This document shows positions 8,678 to 15,422 of a DNA stretch of 35,232 nucleotides, in pieces (the stretch's first letter is position 1; each line of letters starts with the position of its first letter). The stretch comes from JANOXC01 sp031418215 (GTDB lineage: Bacteria > Bacteroidota > Bacteroidia > AKYH767-A > OLB10), in assembly GCA_031418215.1 (NCBI GenBank), contig JANOXC010000049.1, forward strand, positions 1 to 35,232, given 5' to 3'. The notes beneath the pieces are model-generated. The model did not search any database. It saw nothing but the letters and a program-made list of their open reading frames with translations, and was not told the DNA's origin. Both the position numbers and the translations under genes were made by a program.

Positions 8678-8707
8678 TTGTTAGTAACGAATTCAGCCGT
8701 ATTTTTG
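8678..8707 (+). promoter_or_regulatory. Bacteroidota-type promoter of the VWA gene
   Basis: TTG (8678-8680), exactly 19 bases, then TATTTTTG (8700-8707): a full match to TTG-N19-TAnnTTTG. Transcription would start near 8713, giving a leader of about 48 bases before the ATG at 8761, and rules out the longer frame that begins at 8614. Confidence 0.7.
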
Positions 8708-8760
8708 CAAACGATTTGAACTGTTTTATTCATCTCAACCATCGAAAAGATAATCAATGC

Positions 8761-9852
8761 ATGAAAGGATTAAGGTTTACTAAATTTGAACCACCGGCAG
8801 AAGGAACTACCTATGAACAATTGCATAAATTGTTTCTGGAGTTAATTCAATATACTGCTGGTGATGCCAACGAGGCTTTAAGTTGGTTAACTGAACTTGA
8901 CAGGCAATATGGCATCACCACTAAGGAATATGGTATGGGTGATTTCATTCAGGACATGAAAGACAAAGGTTATCTAAAAGAAAATAATGAGCAGGATTTT
9001 GAAATAACAGCCAAATCTGAGCAAGCCATCCGCCAAAAATCACTGGAGGACATATTTGGCAAAATGCGTAAAGCTTCGAAAGGATCTCACAAAACTTTTC
9101 AATCGGGAGTTGGTGATGAATTGAATGCCGATGTTCGTCCTTTCCAATTTGGTGATTCAACAGATCAGATCAACCTTACCGGATCCATCAGAAATGCACA
9201 GGTAAATCATGGTATCGAGAATTTCGAAATGCAGGAAGATGACCTTGAAGTACAGGAGCGGGAATATAAAACTTACAATGCTACAGTGTTGATGATCGAC
9301 ATCTCACACAGTATGATTTTATATGGTGAAGACCGTATTACACCAGCCAAAAAAACAGCGATGGCCTTGGCGGAATTGATCCGTACTCGATATCCAAAAG
9401 ACATGCTCGACATTTTAGTGTTTGGTGATGATGCCTGGTCCATTGAATTAAAAGATCTACCCTATCTACAGGTCGGACCTTATCATACCAACACTTCAGC
9501 AGGACTGGAATTGGCAATGGATTTATTGAGGAGAAGAAAAACTCCCAACAAACAAATATTCATGATCACAGATGGGAAACCCAGCTGCATTAAAACAGGA
9601 AACACTTATTATAAAAACAGTTTCGGCCTTGATCGGAAAATATTAAGCAATGTTTTAAATCTCGCAGGACAGTGCAGACGGGTAAATATTCCGATTACAA
9701 CCTTTATGATTGCACGTGATCCTTATTTACAATCATTTGTAAGAGACTTTACCAAGGTAAATAATGGCAGGGCTTTCTACAGTTCTTTAAATGGATTGGG
9801 AGAGTTTATGTTTGAGGATTACATCAGGAATAGAAGGAAAACGGTAAGATGA
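8761..9852 (+). CDS. von Willebrand factor type A (VWA) domain protein, partner of AAA+ ATPase
   Basis: A soluble 363-residue protein without signal peptide or membrane segment. The N-terminal ~165 residues are helical and charged; the VWA domain follows (about 173-350). The metal-ion-dependent adhesion site is complete: DISHS (Asp180, Ser182, Ser184), Thr243/Thr245 in HTNTSAG and Asp271 in MITDGKPS, so it should bind a divalent metal and a ligand. VWA proteins encoded beside MoxR- or ChlI-type AAA+ ATPases act with them as chaperone- or chelatase-like machines. The AAA+ gene lies 296 bases downstream on the same strand, which fits this pairing although the spacer is unusually long. The client is unknown. 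I start at ATG 8761, since the promoter at 8678-8707 excludes the longer frame. Confidence 0.88.
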   Translation: MKGLRFTKFEPPAEGTTYEQLHKLFLELIQYTAGDANEALSWLTELDRQYGITTKEYGMGDFIQDMKDKGYLKENNEQDFEITAKSEQAIRQKSLEDIFGKMRKASKGSHKTFQSGVGDELNADVRPFQFGDSTDQINLTGSIRNAQVNHGIENFEMQEDDLEVQEREYKTYNATVLMIDISHSMILYGEDRITPAKKTAMALAELIRTRYPKDMLDILVFGDDAWSIELKDLPYLQVGPYHTNTSAGLELAMDLLRRRKTPNKQIFMITDGKPSCIKTGNTYYKNSFGLDRKILSNVLNLAGQCRRVNIPITTFMIARDPYLQSFVRDFTKVNNGRAFYSSLNGLGEFMFEDYIRNRRKTVR

Positions 9853-10148
9853 GATTTTCAGGTTTAAAGTTTTCGGTTTAATCTTGTTTGAAATAGTTTG
9901 AGAAAAATAATTGCCAATTGTCAACTGAAAACTCCCAACTACAAACTTCATCACCCGAGATGTCATTCAGAAGGAAACTATTTAAAACTTACCTGAATGT
10001 TTCATTAAAGTTAAAATTCGATTACCCAATAATCACTTAGGTTATTGTAAATAGGCTCCTCCTGAGTGACAAAAGAAGGACAATTGCTACTGCCATCCTT
10101 AAAAGATTAATTAGTCTATAAAACATTTTTAATACAACAAATACAATT
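9853..10148. other. Non-coding spacer between the VWA and AAA+ genes, with repeat-like DNA and a possible hairpin
   Basis: I see no gene in these 296 bases. The left part (9857-9950) carries low-complexity motifs such as GGTTTAAAGTTTTCGGTTTAA and CAATTGTCAACTGAAAACTCC, which resemble each other's reverse complements and look like a degenerate intergenic repeat. At 10033-10041 and 10061-10069 TCACTTAGG and CCTGAGTGA can pair at 8 of 9 positions around a 19-base loop, 80 bases before the AAA+ start. No TAnnTTTG box is visible, so how the AAA+ gene is transcribed is unclear. Confidence 0.4.
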
Positions 10149-11639
10149 ATGGATATTACGAAAGTAAAAACATTTGGTGACTTAAAGAACAACAAATACA
10201 AATCAAAATCGATTAAAGATGAACTGCGTGACAATCTTGTTTTTGCTTTGAAAAACAAATTACCCTTATTCAATGAAATTAAAGGTTATGAAGAAACTGT
10301 TATTCCACAATTACAAACAGCCATTCTTTCCAAGCACAATGTATTATTGTTAGGATTACGAGGACAAGCTAAAACACGTTTGGCCCGTTTAATAGTGAAC
10401 CTGATGGATGAGCATATACCCGTTGTGGAAGGCAGTGAGTTGAATGATGATCCATTTCATCCGCTCTCCCGTTTTGCTGTTGACCGTCTACACGAAATGA
10501 AGGACGACACTCCAATTACCTGGTTGCATCGTAGTGAACGTTATACAGAAAAACTGGCAACTCCGGATGTTTCGGTTGCCGATTTGATTGGAGATCTTGA
10601 TCCAATCAAAGCAGCAACGCAAAAACTGACTTATGCCGATGAGCGTGTAATTCACTTTGGATTGATACCACGTTCACACCGTTGCATTTTTGTGATCAAT
10701 GAATTACCTGATCTACAAGCCAGGATTCAGGTTGCATTGTTTAACATTTTGCAGGAAGGAGACATTCAGATCCGCGGATTTAAATTGCGGTTGCCATTGG
10801 ACATGCAATTTATTTTCACTGCCAACCCCGAAGATTATACCAACAGAGGTTCTATTGTAACACCTTTGAAGGACAGGATTGGCAGTCAAATTCTAACGCA
10901 TTATCCCAAAACAGCCGAGATAGCGCAGGAAATTACAAGACAGGAAGCAAATATTAATGATGAATTACGTTCACAGATTCAAATCCCTGCTTTAATTGAA
11001 AATATTATAGAACAGGTTGCTTTTGAAGCACGCAAGAGCGAATTTATTGATCAGAAAAGTGGTGTTTCAGCCCGACTTACGATTTCTGCTTATGAAAATA
11101 TATATAGTGTTGTTCAACGTAGGATGTTGATCAACAATGAAACTTCTTCAATAGCTAGAATTAGTGACCTTTACGGATTAATTGCTTCTATTACCGGCAA
11201 GGTTGAACTGGTTTATGAAGGTGAACTGGAAGGAATCAGTAAGGTTGCTGTTGCGCTTATAGGAAAGTCAATTCGCACTTTATTCATTCAATATTTTCCG
11301 GATCCTGAAAAAATGAAAAAGTCAAAACAGAAAAACCCCTATATAGAAATACTGAATTGGTATAGTGAAGGTAATAATACAGACATTTTGAATGATGCTT
11401 CACAGGTTGATTATGAAAAAGCCATCAAAGCAGTACCCGGAATTTCAGAAGTGGTGAAGAATTATATAAAGCCTGTTGAGAAAAGAGAAATATTATTGAT
11501 GCAGGAATTTATCCTTCATGGACTAGCTGAATTTTCACAGTTAAGTAAAAAGAAACTGGAAACAACAATGCGATTCAGTGATCTGGTAGGAAGTATTTTT
11601 ACCAATGAAAATGAAGCTGAAGAGGAAGATGACAATTAA
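10149..11639 (+). CDS. ChlI/MoxR-type AAA+ ATPase (magnesium-chelatase-like)
   Basis: A 496-residue AAA+ ATPase. Walker A is GLRGQAKT (residues 69-76) with Lys75; the A-K-T form is typical of MoxR and ChlI relatives. The Walker B segment reads IFVINELPD (180-188), giving Asn184-Glu185 where most AAA+ proteins have Asp-Glu; from memory NELPDL is common in this COG1239-like group. Sensor 1 is Asn226 in FTANPEDYTNRG, and PLKDRIGSQ holds the probable arginine finger Arg243. The insertion-rich DIQIRGFKLRLPLDMQF after Walker B is shared with ChlI. The last ~180 residues are helical and end in a very acidic tail (NEAEEEDDN). It has no chelatase BchH/ChlH partner here, so a role in Mg-porphyrin synthesis is unlikely. 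I infer it works with the upstream VWA protein on an unidentified client. Confidence 0.88.
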   Translation: MDITKVKTFGDLKNNKYKSKSIKDELRDNLVFALKNKLPLFNEIKGYEETVIPQLQTAILSKHNVLLLGLRGQAKTRLARLIVNLMDEHIPVVEGSELNDDPFHPLSRFAVDRLHEMKDDTPITWLHRSERYTEKLATPDVSVADLIGDLDPIKAATQKLTYADERVIHFGLIPRSHRCIFVINELPDLQARIQVALFNILQEGDIQIRGFKLRLPLDMQFIFTANPEDYTNRGSIVTPLKDRIGSQILTHYPKTAEIAQEITRQEANINDELRSQIQIPALIENIIEQVAFEARKSEFIDQKSGVSARLTISAYENIYSVVQRRMLINNETSSIARISDLYGLIASITGKVELVYEGELEGISKVAVALIGKSIRTLFIQYFPDPEKMKKSKQKNPYIEILNWYSEGNNTDILNDASQVDYEKAIKAVPGISEVVKNYIKPVEKREILLMQEFILHGLAEFSQLSKKKLETTMRFSDLVGSIFTNENEAEEEDDN

Positions 11640-11640
11640 A

Positions 11641-11740
11641 AAAAACCAACCACAAAGTCACAATGGGTTCACATAGGTCACTAAGAAATAGCCCTTGTGC
11701 GCTTTGTGTTTTTCTTTGTGTTCTTAGTGGTTAAATTTTT
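11641..11740. repeat. Intergenic repeat with CACAAAG / CTTTGTG arms between converging genes
   Basis: Between the stops of the AAA+ gene and the response regulator lies an imperfect inverted repeat. The left arm (11644-11686) has AACCACAAAGTCACAA and TCACTAAGAA; the right arm (11702-11735) has CTTTGTGTTTTTCTTTGTG and TTCTTAGTGGTTAAA. AACCAC.AAG and CACAAAG occur in opposite orientation in the two arms. As it lies between convergent genes and ends in a T-rich stretch (TTAAATTTTT) it may act as a bidirectional terminator. The motif is unlike the other repeats of the window. Confidence 0.5.
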
Positions 11741-11755
11741 ATCATCAAGCGTAAT

Positions 11756-12454
11756 TCAGGTATTAACCATTAGACGAATCCCCTTGCCATGCAAAGTAGT
11801 GATCTCAATTTTGGCATCGTCCTTTAAATATTTCCGCAGTCTGGTAATAAAAACATCCATGCTCCTGCCATTAAAATAATTATCGTCGCCCCATATTAAT
11901 TTCAATGCTTTCTGACGCGGTAATAAATCATTCATATGGAGGCAAAGTAAACGAAGTAATTCTGACTCTTTGGGTGACAATGTATTGGAAGTTTGCCCAT
12001 CTGAAATAGTACGCATTTTATAATCAAATTGAAATTTACCGATCTTAAAATCGGTAGCATCATCCAAATCAGTAAGTCCCAATGATCTTCTTAAAATGAC
12101 TTCAATCTTGTGCAATAATACTTCTGTATCAAAGGGTTTGGTTAAATAATCATCGGCACCGGAGCGATAGCCCTTAAGCTGATCTTCCTTCATACTCTTT
12201 GCTGTTAAAAAAACAATGGGTACTTTCTTATCAGCTTCTCTAATCATTCCAGCCAGTGTAAAACCGTCCATCTTCGGCATCATAACATCCAAAATGCACA
12301 AATCAAATTTCTTGTTTTGAAAAACATTCAGTCCTTCTACTCCATCACGTTTTAATAAAACGTCATAGCCTTGCAGTTCAAGAAAGTTTTTAAGTACATT
12401 TCCGAAATTGGGGTCATCTTCCACCAATAATATTTTTGCTTTGATGTTTAACAT
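11756..12454 (-). CDS. OmpR-family response regulator (RprY-like), partner of the adjacent histidine kinase
   Basis: A 232-residue response regulator. The receiver domain (about 5-122) has Asp13/Asp14, phospho-acceptor Asp56 in CILDVMMPKMDG, Thr84 and Lys106 in YLTKPF. The winged-helix domain (about 135-232) includes LSPKESELLRLLCLH, SMDVFITRLRKYLKDD and the wing TLHGKGIRL. It starts two bases after the kinase stop, so the two are surely one operon and translated together. It is the natural candidate to bind the four TTAAC boxes upstream of the operon. RprY is the nearest named Bacteroidota family I recognise, but orthology is not proven, so no symbol is given. Confidence 0.93.
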   Translation of the reverse strand: MLNIKAKILLVEDDPNFGNVLKNFLELQGYDVLLKRDGVEGLNVFQNKKFDLCILDVMMPKMDGFTLAGMIREADKKVPIVFLTAKSMKEDQLKGYRSGADDYLTKPFDTEVLLHKIEVILRRSLGLTDLDDATDFKIGKFQFDYKMRTISDGQTSNTLSPKESELLRLLCLHMNDLLPRQKALKLIWGDDNYFNGRSMDVFITRLRKYLKDDAKIEITTLHGKGIRLMVNT

Positions 12455-12456
12455 AA

Positions 12457-14112
12457 TTATATTTCTTTAACAGTTGGTAAAACAATTGTAAAGGTACTTC
12501 CTTTACCCAATTCACTCATTACATTAATGGTTCCCAAGTGTGATTCCAAAATAGCTTTCACATAACTTAATCCCAATCCAAATCCTTTTACATCGTGAAT
12601 ATTACCTGTCTGAGCTCGGAAAAATGTCTCAAAAACTTTTTTCTGTGTATCCTTTGTCATTCCAATGCCATTATCCTCGACTGTGATAATCAATTCATGG
12701 TCTTTATTACCTGTAGAAATTTTTATAGTAGGCTCTTCAGGAGTATATTTATTTGCATTGTCAAGCAAATTAATAACTGTATTTAATAAATGATTGCCAT
12801 CACCATAAACATTAAAATTTTCGGCGGAAAGTGTTGATTCAATTTTCCCACCTCGTTGTTCAACCTGCAACATCACCTTACTCACAGCCCGTTTAATTAC
12901 ATCATGCATATCAATATTCTCCTTTCGCAAGGTCAATTCACCTTTATCAATTTGTGCCATTTGAAGAACATTCTCCACCTGCTTCAGCATCCTCTCATTT
13001 TCATCACGAATTACACCGGTATAGTAATTCAATTTTTCATCATCACGATGGATGCGAGGGTCTTTAATGGCATCATTGGCTATAGCAATCGTTGCAATGG
13101 GTGTCTTAAACTCATGCGTCATGTTATTGATAAAATCATTTTTGATATCAGCCAGCCGCTTTTGTTTAAGGATGGTAAGTAAGGAATAAGCAAAGCCAAA
13201 TACAATAATTAAGGAGAGCAATGCTGAACTCAATAACATCGGCCACAAACTTATCAGGATAAAGCTGATTTTACCATTAATGGCCAGCAACAACAAATCA
13301 TTCTTATTAAATACATCGTTGGGAAAAAGATTGGCAAGATATCCGGAGTTAAGCAATTTGTTTTTCTCGTCTGCATTTTTAATATATTGCAAACTATCCG
13401 TTCCTCCTCTCCTAATTCCAAAATTATAATCCAATGGAAGGCCACGTTCAGTCAATTCTTTATATATAATGGAATCAAGTTCCCTGGCTCTAATACGTTT
13501 CAAAGGGTCCTTTTCCGGATCAATCACCTGAAATGTAAATCGCTGCATCATATTATTCAGCTTCTTCAATTTAGATTTCACCTTTTGCTCTGTAATTTTG
13601 GTCAATGAATCACGGTTGTTGCCATAGCGTCTCATTTGAATGGCAATCACTTCCTTTTGCTGTACATTTTTTTCAATCTTAATATTAATGGTAGAATCAC
13701 CAGCAATAAGTTGATGAATATCTACCAGGTCTGGCGTTTTAGGATTCTCAATACGTTGCAAATAATTGTTCAGCTGTTCTTGCACTTCTCCGGTAACTTC
13801 AGGCATTCCCGGTGGTGGTGGAGGAGGTGCAGGGACATATTGATCAATTAAGCTGTTAATTGTAGTATCAAGCCATTCCTGTTCAACCCAGGAGGTATCA
13901 GTCTCCGACAGAAAATTTCCTGCTACAATACGCATGTTTTCATACTGCTCCACTTTATCAATTACATCAATCAAAGTTTCCTTTACGCTTTGATCGAACT
14001 GCTTCTGTTTCAACTCAACATCATGATTTATCCAATAAGCCTGCAAAATGATGAGCCCTGCCAATGCAAAACTCATCAGGGCAACAATTAAATTGAATCT
14101 AAGGCGGGACAT
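12457..14112 (-). CDS. Membrane sensor histidine kinase (RprX-like) with proline-rich periplasmic domain
   Basis: A 551-residue sensor kinase. A first membrane segment (about 7-28) follows the basic start MSRLRFN; a periplasmic domain (about 29-285) contains PAPPPPPPGMPE near residue 93, then QLIAGDSTINIKIEKNV and a charged helical stretch; a second membrane segment (about 288-315) precedes the cytoplasmic kinase. The H-box is NNMTHEFKTPIAT with phospho-acceptor His333. The ATP-binding domain shows the N-box NLLDNANKYTPEE, G1 DNGIGM and G2 GFGLGLSYV, so it should be active. No HAMP or PAS domain is evident. Gene order is kinase first, then regulator, two bases apart. The divergent neighbour is a secreted protein that also has a proline tract, a hint that it belongs to the same signalling unit. 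Confidence 0.93.
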   Translation of the reverse strand: MSRLRFNLIVALMSFALAGLIILQAYWINHDVELKQKQFDQSVKETLIDVIDKVEQYENMRIVAGNFLSETDTSWVEQEWLDTTINSLIDQYVPAPPPPPPGMPEVTGEVQEQLNNYLQRIENPKTPDLVDIHQLIAGDSTINIKIEKNVQQKEVIAIQMRRYGNNRDSLTKITEQKVKSKLKKLNNMMQRFTFQVIDPEKDPLKRIRARELDSIIYKELTERGLPLDYNFGIRRGGTDSLQYIKNADEKNKLLNSGYLANLFPNDVFNKNDLLLLAINGKISFILISLWPMLLSSALLSLIIVFGFAYSLLTILKQKRLADIKNDFINNMTHEFKTPIATIAIANDAIKDPRIHRDDEKLNYYTGVIRDENERMLKQVENVLQMAQIDKGELTLRKENIDMHDVIKRAVSKVMLQVEQRGGKIESTLSAENFNVYGDGNHLLNTVINLLDNANKYTPEEPTIKISTGNKDHELIITVEDNGIGMTKDTQKKVFETFFRAQTGNIHDVKGFGLGLSYVKAILESHLGTINVMSELGKGSTFTIVLPTVKEI

Positions 14113-14117
14113 AAGGT

Positions 14118-14125
14118 CAAAAATA
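14118..14125 (-). promoter_or_regulatory. Possible -7 box for the kinase-regulator operon
   Basis: On the minus strand this reads TATTTTTG (TAnnTTTG). It ends only six bases before the ATG at 14112, so a transcript from it would be nearly leaderless. No TTG lies at the -33 distance; the nearest TTAAC box starts 33 bases above the -7 box edge. Weak evidence. Confidence 0.3.
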
Positions 14126-14150
14126 AACTATAAAATCGTGTTAGCTGCAT

Positions 14151-14191
14151 GGGTTAACTTTTCATTAACTCCGGTTAACCGTGCATTAACT
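14151..14191. promoter_or_regulatory. Four helically phased TTAAC boxes: probable response-regulator operator
   Basis: TTAAC occurs at 14154, 14165, 14175 and 14186, steps of 11, 10 and 11 bases, so all four lie on one face of the helix. They form two tandem 20-base copies (14151-14170 and 14172-14191), identical at 16 of 20 positions, each built as GGTTAAC-N4-CATTAACT. Direct repeats one helical turn apart are the usual target of OmpR/PhoB-family regulators. The last box ends 22 bases before the -7 box TATATTTG at 14213, which has no TTG at -33; this is the layout of an activator-dependent promoter. I infer regulation by the adjacent RprY-like regulator. Confidence 0.6.
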
Positions 14192-14212
14192 GATAAGACA
14201 TATCTCCGGGTA

Positions 14213-14220
14213 TATATTTG
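14213..14220 (+). promoter_or_regulatory. -7 box of the secreted proline-rich protein gene
   Basis: TATATTTG matches TAnnTTTG. The -33 position lacks TTG and is replaced by the end of the TTAAC array. A transcript starting near 14226 would have a leader of about 100 bases before the ATG at 14329. Confidence 0.5.
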
Positions 14221-14328
14221 CCTCACATTACTAATAAATTGATTGATTAAGTAAAACTAGTAACAATTCAGTGCAACCAATCTCATCAAACTATCCTAAC
14301 AAAATCAACACTATTAAAAAACACTACC

Positions 14329-15198
14329 ATGATTAGAATCCCAAAATTATTCCTTGTATTGCTGATGTTTACAGGCAGCCACCAAATGATGGCGCAAAAC
14401 ATCAAAAATCAAAAAACAAAGAAGACCACAATCAGCATCATCACAGAAGAGGATGGAAAGAAAATAAAGATAGATACTACTTTTGAAAATGCGAGTCAGG
14501 CTGATATCAATGTTTTCTTGAAAAAACAAGGTGTAATAAAATCAACTCCTCCGGTTCCTCCTGTTCCACCTCTGCCGCCCGCTCCTCCTGCAGCTCCTGA
14601 TGCACCCGTAGCACCGCTGCCTCCTTTACCACCCAACCCTGCTTTAGATGTTGATGATACACAAAGCTTCAATTTTCATTTTGAAATGCCTGAAATTGAT
14701 GAATCATTAGAAATGACTTCTGATGATGAAATGGCTGAAGCAAAAGAAGCAATGAAAAATGCAAAAATTAAAATGCGCTTTTCAATGGAGGAGACCAACC
14801 GATCCATGGAAGAAATGGAAAAAATAATTCAGGAAAAAGTGCATAAACAAGTGAAGAAGGAAATGAAGCAATTTAAGTTTGACAATGATATTGATGAGGA
14901 CAATGATCATAAGCAGATAGAAAAACACATTATCATTAAGAAAAAGACGAGTGACAGCAATGAGGAGAACATTGATACCAACTCAGCTGATGCCTTTACC
15001 AATGATCATCCACAAATAATTACCACTACAGTTACATCATTTTCAGATGAAGGCGGGGACCCAATTATTTTAACTGAAGACTTCAAAGGCAATCGTTCCT
15101 GTTACACTACAAAATACAGGTATATAAGAGATACAAATATTAAGCAAGGGAAGTTTAAACGATTTATGAAGCGTGTGACCGATAAGATACTTGATTGA
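14329..15198 (+). CDS. Secreted proline-rich, highly charged protein of unknown function
   Basis: I do not recognise a named family. The 289-residue protein starts with a clear signal peptide (MIRIPKLFLVLLMFTG, cleavage likely after MMAQ at about 22). A small domain (about 30-70) reads TISIITEEDGKKIKIDTTFENAS. Residues ~75-105 are a proline tract of PPVPP, PPLPP and PPAPP units. An acidic segment follows (FEMPEIDESLEM), then a long charged helix (about 130-190, MKNAKIKMRFSMEE to KQVKKEMKQFKF) that could form a coiled coil, and a basic C-terminus. There is no T9SS domain, lipobox or membrane anchor, so it is probably periplasmic. It diverges from the kinase operon across the TTAAC array and ends in a strong terminator. 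I infer co-regulation with, and perhaps sensing by, that system. Confidence 0.8.
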   Translation: MIRIPKLFLVLLMFTGSHQMMAQNIKNQKTKKTTISIITEEDGKKIKIDTTFENASQADINVFLKKQGVIKSTPPVPPVPPLPPAPPAAPDAPVAPLPPLPPNPALDVDDTQSFNFHFEMPEIDESLEMTSDDEMAEAKEAMKNAKIKMRFSMEETNRSMEEMEKIIQEKVHKQVKKEMKQFKFDNDIDEDNDHKQIEKHIIIKKKTSDSNEENIDTNSADAFTNDHPQIITTTVTSFSDEGGDPIILTEDFKGNRSCYTTKYRYIRDTNIKQGKFKRFMKRVTDKILD

Positions 15199-15230
15199 AA
15201 AAAGTTGTTTGTTGTTTTATGTTATCGTTT

Positions 15231-15256
15231 ATGGGAGGTTTATCCTCCCATTTTTT
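15231..15256 (+). terminator. Intrinsic terminator of the proline-rich protein gene
   Basis: A perfect 8-bp stem ATGGGAGG / CCTCCCAT with a five-base loop (TTTAT) and a run of six T, 33 bases after the stop codon. Confidence 0.9.
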
Positions 15257-15257
15257 A

Positions 15258-15422
15258 TTAGCCAATTAGCCAATGAGATAATTAGCTAATGAATTATTCT
15301 TTCATTTACTCATGTCATAAATTTATCCCATGTTGGCGTTCTCGCTAACCATAGATTGAGCACCATGAATTAAATTCCTATTTTAAAAAAATTGGCTAAT
15401 CAACTAATTGGCTAATTGATTA
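15258..15422. repeat. Pair of inverted TTAGCCAATTAG repeats, the right one reaching into the DUF885 gene
   Basis: The left copy (15258-15297) reads ATTAGCCAATTAGCCAAT then ATTAGCTAAT; the right copy (15390-15422) reads AATTGGCTAAT and CTAATTGGCTAATTGATTA, the reverse complement of the same core. The right copy covers the last codons and the stop of the DUF885 gene (stop at 15404). Between them are about 90 bases with no recognisable feature. Such AATTAGCCAATTAG mosaics occur between genes in Bacteroidota genomes (from memory). Confidence 0.6.

Noticed and set aside
10149..11639. Magnesium chelatase for chlorophyll or cobalt chelatase for cobalamin
   Set aside because: No ChlH/CobN partner or pigment gene adjoins; the ChlI resemblance is shared by many AAA+/VWA pairs of other function.
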